From assembly GCA_937870605.1 (NCBI GenBank), contig CALMZW010000166.1:1-18238 (forward strand): 18,238 bases of DNA. The letters run 5' to 3'. The notes below the pieces were generated by a model. The model saw only the letters and a program-made list of their open reading frames with translations. It was not told where the DNA came from and did not search any database. This document shows, piece by piece, positions 13,681 to 18,238 of the stretch (positions are counted from its first letter, which is position 1; every line of letters begins with the position of its first letter). Source of the stretch: an uncultured Synergistaceae bacterium (lineage in GTDB: Bacteria > Synergistota > Synergistia > Synergistales > Aminobacteriaceae). Both the position numbers and the translations under genes were made by a program.

Positions 13681-13689
13681 TGCTACAAT
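13681..13689 (+). promoter_or_regulatory. Extended -10 element upstream of the Cache/GGDEF/HD-GYP gene
   Basis: TGCTACAAT is an extended -10 (TGn before TACAAT) about 120 bases before the GTG start, preceded by a T-rich run. No -35 hexamer is evident at the usual distance, which is common for extended -10 promoters. Confidence 0.4.
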
Positions 13690-13811
13690 ACGTTCACGAA
13701 GACCGGAATGCATGTGCGAAACGTCGGTTTCGAAGCGGGCCGTCCGTCCCGTTCGGCCCGTGACCCGGAGCGGTCGGGGACGAATTCGCGGCGCGTCGCG
13801 GAGGTGGGGGA

Positions 13812-16484
13812 GTGACAACGAAGAACATGTCGATCCGAAGCGTCATCATCGTCGTCTTCGTCGTCCTCATGGCGCTCACGACCGCTTCCGTCGGATTCAT
13901 CGTGTTTTCCAACTGGTATTCTTCGGCGCGGAGCGTATCCGAGAAGCTGGCGCTCGATATGAACGGGGACATCTTCGAGAAGATCGATTCCTATCTCGCG
14001 GCGCCGCTCTCGATGAACGATGTCCATCGGGCCGCGATCGAAAACGGCGTCGTCGACCTCAAAGACGTCGCCGAGCGGGAGCGGTTCTTCGCCGGGGTGC
14101 TTCGCGCGCAGCCGGGGAACGTCTACAGCTTCAGCTACGGCTCGGAGGCCGGCGAATACTACGGCGCGCGGCGCAACGCGAGCAACGACGTCGAGATCAT
14201 GCGAAACGACGCGCTGACGGGCGGCGAGTCCTGGTACTACTTCCTGAGCGGCGACATGACCGCGGGGAACGTCGTCGTCCGCGCGGGGAAGTTCGACCCG
14301 CGCACGCGCGACTGGTACCGGGCCGCGAAGGAGACGGGAAAGCCGGTCTTCTCCCGGATCTACCGGCACTTCATCATGCAGGACCTCGCGCTGTCCGCCG
14401 CATACCCCATCCGCAACCGCGACGGAAGCTTCCGGGGCGTTCTCGGAACCCACATCACGCTTTCGAGGATCAACGGCTTCCTGAAGGACATCGTGGAAAC
14501 GGAAGGCGCCCTGGCGGTCATCGCGGAACGCGGCACGGGGGCGCTCGTCGCGAATTCGTGGGGAACGCCCGATTTCGAGATTTCGGCCGACGGCGCGTTC
14601 CGGCGACGGACGATCCGCGACGTGGGGAGCGATATCCTCGATGCGGCGCTCGAAAAATTCGTGAAGCACAAGGATTCCGCCCCGTTCCTGTCCGGTCGGG
14701 ACGGCGGTTTTTACGTGAGCGTCGCGGAGTACCGGAAGAACGGACTCGACTGGATTCTGCTGTCCGCGGTTCCGGAGCGATTCCTCGCCGCCGGCGTCGA
14801 GAGGAGCCTCCGGCTGACGGTCGTCATGATCCTGATCTGTCTCGCCGTCTCCATCGCGGTCTATATGGGGGTTACGCACGTGTTCCTGAAGCCGATCGAC
14901 GAGCTGATCGAAACGACGGAGCGCTTCTCCGGCGGCGATCTGTCGCGGCGCGCGACGATCCGGAGGGAGGACGAATTCGGGAGGATTTCGCGATCGTTCA
15001 ATCGGATGGCCGACACGATCGCCGCGCTCGTCGCGGGACTCGAGGGAGCGGTGGAGGAGCGGACGGCCAGGCTCCGTCTCATCCTCGACTCCGCGGCCGA
15101 GGGGATCTTCGGCGTCGACACGTCCGGCGCGTGCACGTTCTGCAACGCGAGCGGCCTGCGAATGCTCGGGTACGACAACGAATCCGACGTGACCGGCCGG
15201 AACATGCACGACCTGATCCACCATTCGCGCCGGGACGGAACGCCGGTTTCGCCGCAGGAGTGCAGGATCTTCCGCGCGTTCATGTCGGGGGAGCGTCTCC
15301 ACGTCGAGGACGAGGTCTTCCGGCGCGCCGACGGGACCAGCTTCGAGGTGTCGTACTTTTCCTCTCCCCAGTACAGGGACGGGGAGATCGTCGGGGCCGT
15401 CGTCACGTTCCTCGACAACACCGAACGGCGGGAGAGCGAGGATCGCATCGTCTACCTGAGCCGGCACGACGTCCTGACCGGGGTGTATAACCGGATGGGG
15501 TTCGAGGACGAACTCCGGAGGATCGACGACGAGCGAAACCTGCCCGTCACGATCATCTTCGGCGACGTCAACGGCCTGAAGCTGACGAACGACATCTTCG
15601 GACACGCCGTCGGGGACGAACTCCTCCGGAAGGCGGCCGCGATCCTGAAACGGGTCTGCCGGGAGAGCGACGTCGTCTCCCGCGTCGGCGGCGACGAGTT
15701 CGCGGTCCTTCTCGCAAAAACCGACGGGGAGGAGGCCCGAAGGATCGTCGAACGGATCACGCGCGAGTTTGCGAAGGAGAAGATCGTCGCGATCAAGGCG
15801 AGCATTTCGATCGGGTTCGATACGAAGACGACGATCCGGCAGCCCATCGAGGGGACGCTGAAGAACGCGGAGGACGCGATGTACCGGGAGAAGACCCTGG
15901 GCCGGAAGGCGGTCGCCTCGGACATGATCCGGACGATCGTCGAGACGCTCCACGCGGAAAACCCGGCCGAAAAGCGGCACGCCGTCCTCGTCAGCGAGCT
16001 GTGCCGCGATGTCGGAACGGCGATGGGAAAGCCGGAGACGGACGTCCGGAAGCTCCGGGAGACGGGATTCCTGCACGACATCGGCAAGATTGCCCTGACC
16101 CGAAGCACGGCGTACGCCCGCGGACCCGGGACGAAGGAAGAGATCGAAGCGTTCCGGCTGCACCCCGTCGTGGGATTCCGGATCCTCAACCTGTTCGACG
16201 ACACGCTGGATATCGCGGACGGCGTCCTCAACCATCACGAGAACTGGGACGGCTCGGGGTACCCGAGGGGCATCAGGGGCGTGGAAATTCCGATCGACGC
16301 GCGGATCGTCCGGGTCGTGGAAAGCTTCGTCTCGATGACCGACCCCGGGAGCGAACACGCTCTCTCGCCCGACGAAGCCCTCTCCCGGATCCGGAAGAGA
16401 GCCGGGACGACCTTCGATCCCGAGATCGTCGAGATCGTCGCCCGGATCGTCTCGGAGCGGCCCGGCGGGCCGGAGAACGCCTGA
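13812..16484 (+). CDS. Membrane sensor with Cache, HAMP, PAS, GGDEF and HD-GYP domains (cyclic-di-GMP turnover)
   Basis: The 890-aa protein should both make and break cyclic di-GMP. Order: membrane helix about 10-32; extracytoplasmic dCache-like sensor about 33-336 (with FDPRTRDWYRAAKETG); second helix about 337-357; HAMP about 352-405; PAS about 420-540; GGDEF about 550-700; HD-GYP about 715-885. The cyclase motif is an intact GGDEF at 626-630, with the inhibitory RxxD site (RESD) upstream and FGDVNGLKLTND for metal and substrate. The HD-GYP part keeps HDIGK (H755, D756), the following RLHP histidine, HHE (H808, H809) and GYP at 816-818. The usual downstream ADxFDALTS reads VESFVSMTD, so one metal-ligand Asp appears replaced by Glu. 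GTG 13812 follows an ideal GGAGGTG; an ATG five codons in is the alternative. It is a single-gene unit. Confidence 0.93.
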   Translation: MTTKNMSIRSVIIVVFVVLMALTTASVGFIVFSNWYSSARSVSEKLALDMNGDIFEKIDSYLAAPLSMNDVHRAAIENGVVDLKDVAERERFFAGVLRAQPGNVYSFSYGSEAGEYYGARRNASNDVEIMRNDALTGGESWYYFLSGDMTAGNVVVRAGKFDPRTRDWYRAAKETGKPVFSRIYRHFIMQDLALSAAYPIRNRDGSFRGVLGTHITLSRINGFLKDIVETEGALAVIAERGTGALVANSWGTPDFEISADGAFRRRTIRDVGSDILDAALEKFVKHKDSAPFLSGRDGGFYVSVAEYRKNGLDWILLSAVPERFLAAGVERSLRLTVVMILICLAVSIAVYMGVTHVFLKPIDELIETTERFSGGDLSRRATIRREDEFGRISRSFNRMADTIAALVAGLEGAVEERTARLRLILDSAAEGIFGVDTSGACTFCNASGLRMLGYDNESDVTGRNMHDLIHHSRRDGTPVSPQECRIFRAFMSGERLHVEDEVFRRADGTSFEVSYFSSPQYRDGEIVGAVVTFLDNTERRESEDRIVYLSRHDVLTGVYNRMGFEDELRRIDDERNLPVTIIFGDVNGLKLTNDIFGHAVGDELLRKAAAILKRVCRESDVVSRVGGDEFAVLLAKTDGEEARRIVERITREFAKEKIVAIKASISIGFDTKTTIRQPIEGTLKNAEDAMYREKTLGRKAVASDMIRTIVETLHAENPAEKRHAVLVSELCRDVGTAMGKPETDVRKLRETGFLHDIGKIALTRSTAYARGPGTKEEIEAFRLHPVVGFRILNLFDDTLDIADGVLNHHENWDGSGYPRGIRGVEIPIDARIVRVVESFVSMTDPGSEHALSPDEALSRIRKRAGTTFDPEIVEIVARIVSERPGGPENA

Positions 16485-16498
16485 CGCGCGATGCGGAA

Positions 16499-16538
16499 CG
16501 GGCCGCGCTCCCCGGCGATGTCCGGGAAACGCGGCCCG
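16499..16538. terminator. Hairpin between convergent genes, possible bidirectional terminator
   Basis: CGGGCCGCG (16499-16507) pairs perfectly with CGCGGCCCG (16530-16538), and inside it CCCGG and CCGGG can pair as well. It sits in the 71-base gap between the stop of the cyclic-di-GMP protein and the stop of the convergent MarR gene. It is very GC-rich but has no T run on either strand. Confidence 0.45.
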
Positions 16539-16555
16539 GCGTCTTCCGGACGGAT

Positions 16556-16987
16556 TTACGCCTCCAGGTTCTCCTGCACGCAGCGCAGCAGCTCTTCGAG
16601 CGTTGCGGCCTCCGCGTCCGAGAGGCCCCGGCGCACGGCCCCGTCGAGCGTGTCGGAAACGGCCTCGAATACGGGGAGCAGCGCGCGGCCTGCATCCGTC
16701 AGGCGGACCCAGGTGACGCGCCGGTCGCCGGGGTCCTGTTCGCGCGTCACGTAGCCCAGCGCGACGAGCTTGTCGACGAGAACCGTCACCGTCGGGCGCG
16801 TGCGGTGCAGCCGCTCGGCCAGCACGCACATCGAAACATTCGTTTCGGCGTAGAGCAGGCAGAGCAGGCTGCCGTGCGACGGCACGAGCCCTTTGACGCC
16901 ATGGCGTTCGAGTTCGCGCAGGATCAGCGCGTTCGCCGCCTCCCGGATCCGACTGGCCCGGGCGACGACTTCCGTATGTCTCCCCAC
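16556..16987 (-). CDS. MarR family transcriptional regulator
   Basis: The 143-aa winged-helix protein shows the MarR layout. There is an N-terminal dimerisation helix, a recognition region MCVLAERLHRTRPTVTVLVDKLVALGYV (about 53-80), the wing with DPGDRRVTWVRLTDAGRALL (DxRxxxxxLT signature, about 85-105) and C-terminal dimerisation helices. It lies one base after the stop of the flavoprotein gene and starts with GTG, so the two genes are co-transcribed and probably coupled. The operon promoter carries a palindrome of MarR-operator type, which suggests that this protein represses its own operon. The ligand is unknown; a redox-active or phenolic compound would fit the flavoprotein partner. Confidence 0.93.
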   Translation of the reverse strand: MGRHTEVVARASRIREAANALILRELERHGVKGLVPSHGSLLCLLYAETNVSMCVLAERLHRTRPTVTVLVDKLVALGYVTREQDPGDRRVTWVRLTDAGRALLPVFEAVSDTLDGAVRRGLSDAEAATLEELLRCVQENLEA

Positions 16988-16988
16988 G

Positions 16989-17555
16989 CTACCGCGCCAG
17001 CGCCGCCCCGGCCTCGAAAGCCGCGCGAAGCGGTTCGGGCTGCGACTTCACGTCTCCGGGAGCGGCGACGCCCCAGGCGTGAACCAGCTTCTCGACCGGG
17101 AAGCCGAGGAATCCCAGCATGTCGCGCGTGGATTCGAGATAGACCTTGAAGCTGTCCGGGTTCGCGTTGTTCTGCGCGACGACGAGCACGGTCCGCTTCC
17201 CCGCGCCGAGGTGCGTCGTGTAGCCGCCCTTCACGTCCAGGTAGCAGAAGAACCGGTCGATGAGCGTTTTGAGCTGCGCGGTCATCTGCCACATGTAGAC
17301 CGGCGTCCCGAGGACCACGCCGTCGGCCTCGTAGATATCCTCGAGCAGCGGCGTGATGTCGTCCTTCACGACGCAATGGCCTCCGTTGCCCTGGCACCCC
17401 ATGCACCCCTGACACCCCTTCGCGTTCAGCTCGTTGAGGACGACGAGCTTCGTGGACGCGCCCCGCGACGCGGCGCCTCGCAACGCCTCGCGGACCATGA
17501 TTCCGGTGTTGCCCTCGACGTGCGGACTGCCCAGAAAGCCGATGATCTTTTTCAC
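16989..17555 (-). CDS. NADPH-dependent FMN reductase-like iron-sulfur flavoprotein
   Basis: The 188-aa protein has the flavodoxin-like fold of the FMN reductase/Isf family. The FMN phosphate loop is GSPHVEGNT near 9-17, and VLGTPVYMWQMTAQLKTLIDR (about 81-101) is the second flavin-contact region. C48, C51, C54 and C61 form a CX2CX2CX6C cluster in the position where archaeal and anaerobe Isf proteins bind a 4Fe-4S cluster. Such proteins move electrons to oxygen, peroxide or quinone-like acceptors in anaerobes. GTG 17555 is supported by GGGGAGG with a spacing of eight. It is the first gene of a two-gene operon with marR. A plain FMN reductase without a cluster is possible, but the four Cys make Isf more likely. 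Confidence 0.88.
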   Translation of the reverse strand: MKKIIGFLGSPHVEGNTGIMVREALRGAASRGASTKLVVLNELNAKGCQGCMGCQGNGGHCVVKDDITPLLEDIYEADGVVLGTPVYMWQMTAQLKTLIDRFFCYLDVKGGYTTHLGAGKRTVLVVAQNNANPDSFKVYLESTRDMLGFLGFPVEKLVHAWGVAAPGDVKSQPEPLRAAFEAGAALAR

Positions 17556-17620
17556 TGCGATTGCCTCCCCGTTGTGTGTGGATTCGGGCGGCGGAAAACC
17601 CGATCGCCCGTTCTGAACGA

Positions 17621-17649
17621 AATATAGTTAGACATCTAACTATTGTCAA
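17621..17649 (-). promoter_or_regulatory. Sigma70-type promoter of the flavoprotein/marR operon
   Basis: On the minus strand a perfect TTGACA (17649-17644) is followed after exactly 17 bases by TATATT (17626-17621). The leader to the GTG at 17555 is about 60 bases. The spacer is almost completely filled by the palindrome at 17624-17643. Confidence 0.85.
17624..17643. promoter_or_regulatory. MarR-type operator palindrome
   Basis: ATAGTTAGACATCTAACTAT has perfect 9-base arms around a two-base centre. Its length and its TTAGA/TCTAA core are those of known MarR-family boxes. It covers the spacer and part of the -10 of the flavoprotein/marR promoter, so bound repressor would block RNA polymerase. 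Autorepression by the MarR protein encoded at 16556-16987 is the natural inference. Confidence 0.8.
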
Positions 17650-17762
17650 GGGGGAATGGCGCGAGCGGTTTTTTTTCGAGCGCTTTCGCGAGCGGCGGAA
17701 GATCATCCGCAACCCGTTCGGGGACACGGCGATATCCCGGAATTCCGGGGCTTCCTCAGACT

Positions 17763-17782
17763 TTCACAATACTTATTGTGAA
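17763..17782. promoter_or_regulatory. 20-base AT-rich palindrome upstream of the isomerase gene
   Basis: TTCACAATACTTATTGTGAA has perfect 9-base arms and a two-base centre, about 110 bases before the ATG at 17892. It resembles a dimeric repressor site. The half-sites are those of Rex (TTGTGA/TCACAA) but in the reverse order, so Rex is not a straightforward match. No gene lies in 17650-17891; a weak TATATA box is present near 17861. Confidence 0.5.
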
Positions 17783-17891
17783 TAAAAGCGATTTTGGACA
17801 AACATGAGCGAAAACACGTATCCGTTCCCTGTCGGAGCGTGTTATGCTTCCACTGGTTTCTATATAAGGATATTAGAGGGGAGATCGTGTT

Positions 17892-18238
17892 ATGGGAAAA
17901 TCGTTCCGTGTTGTTGCATGCTCCGCGGCGGTTGTTCTGCTTTCTTTCTCGGCTGTCCTGGCCGCGACGCCCGAGAAGGGCGTTCCGGACACATCGAAAG
18001 AATCGTTTGTCGTCCCTGCCGCGCCCGCGCCGCAGGATCCGAACACCGTTCTGGCGGTGGTCGACGGCAATCCGATCAAAGTCGCCGACATCGAAAGCGC
18101 TCTGAAGACGCTCGATCCGAAGCAGGCCCAGGCGATGAGTACGCCTGACGGGCTCCGGAGTATCCTGAACGACCTGATCGACCGGGAACTCTTCTTCATG
18201 AAGGCGAAAACGATGAAGCTCGACGAGCAAAAGGCCTT
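17892..18238 (+). CDS. Exported SurA/PrsA-like peptidyl-prolyl isomerase, N-terminal part
   Basis: The gene runs off the right edge; 115 codons are visible. The product starts with a signal peptide (about 1-24, MGKSFRVVACSAAVVLLSF through AVLA). A Pro/Ala-rich linker and then the SurA-N-like pattern TVLAVVDGNPIKVADIESAL...GLRSILNDLIDRELFFMKAK follow, which is typical of parvulin-type periplasmic folding factors before the isomerase domain. AGAGGGGAG ends eight bases before ATG 17892. The isomerase domain itself lies outside the window, so a chaperone without catalytic activity is possible. Confidence 0.85.
   Translation, partial: MGKSFRVVACSAAVVLLSFSAVLAATPEKGVPDTSKESFVVPAAPAPQDPNTVLAVVDGNPIKVADIESALKTLDPKQAQAMSTPDGLRSILNDLIDRELFFMKAKTMKLDEQKA

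Noticed and set aside
13683..16829. A 1048-codon minus-strand open frame opposite the cyclic-di-GMP gene
   Set aside because: It is a shadow of the GC-rich coding frame. The plus-strand protein shows intact GGDEF and HD-GYP motifs, and the antisense product is a low-complexity Arg/Asp/Val mix.
17804..18148. Plus-strand 114-codon frame overlapping the isomerase start
   Set aside because: The isomerase frame has a good RBS, a signal peptide and a SurA-N pattern; this frame becomes Arg/Gly/Ser-rich once it enters it.

Overview
The window is a GC-rich bacterial chromosome segment with strong GGAGG ribosome binding sites, frequent GTG starts and tightly packed operons. A Ktr-type potassium channel, a probable Fe-S flavoprotein of the type common in anaerobes, and a Cache/PAS/GGDEF/HD-GYP signalling protein suggest an anaerobic Gram-negative-type bacterium. 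Synergistota would fit, but nothing here proves the phylum.

Layout. (1) 176-6127, plus strand: a five-gene potassium operon. It encodes a catalytically dead, shortened KdpB-like protein, a KdpD-like histidine kinase without the KdpD/Usp N-terminal sensor half, a KdpE-like response regulator, and the channel pair KtrB (TrkH family) and KtrA. No kdpF, kdpA or kdpC is present. (2) 6161-8587, minus strand: a 689-aa exported and membrane-anchored protein of unknown family, followed by a UPF0145/YbjQ protein. (3) 8736-10540, minus strand: a CinD/Frm2-type nitroreductase, an unknown 105-aa acidic protein, a zinc-ribbon protein and a YhcH/YjgK/YiaL (DUF386) protein. (4) 10541-10974: a 434-base gap with the nitroreductase promoter and a perfect 17-base palindrome. 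(5) 11052-12865, plus strand: a less GC-biased accessory module made of a small conserved-looking protein and an ImmA/IrrE-type metallopeptidase with a large unrecognised N-terminal region. It is preceded by very short overlapping ORFs. (6) 13093-13563, minus strand: a universal stress protein. (7) 13812-16484, plus strand: an 890-aa sensor with both diguanylate cyclase and HD-GYP phosphodiesterase domains. (8) 16556-17555, minus strand: a flavoprotein/MarR operon whose sigma70-type promoter contains a near-ideal MarR operator. (9) 17892 to the right edge: the N-terminus of an exported SurA/PrsA-like peptidyl-prolyl isomerase.

The most interesting element is the first operon. The KdpB-like protein has lost the whole actuator domain, the phosphorylated Asp of DKTGT, the TGD motif and the GDGxNDxP loop. 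It keeps the membrane helices, including the Asp/Lys pair of helix V that in KdpB is linked to K+ transport. It is co-transcribed with a KdpD/KdpE pair and with the unrelated Ktr channel. A plausible reading is that a former K+ pump subunit now serves as a membrane K+ sensor or kinase partner in place of the missing KdpD sensor half; this is inference.
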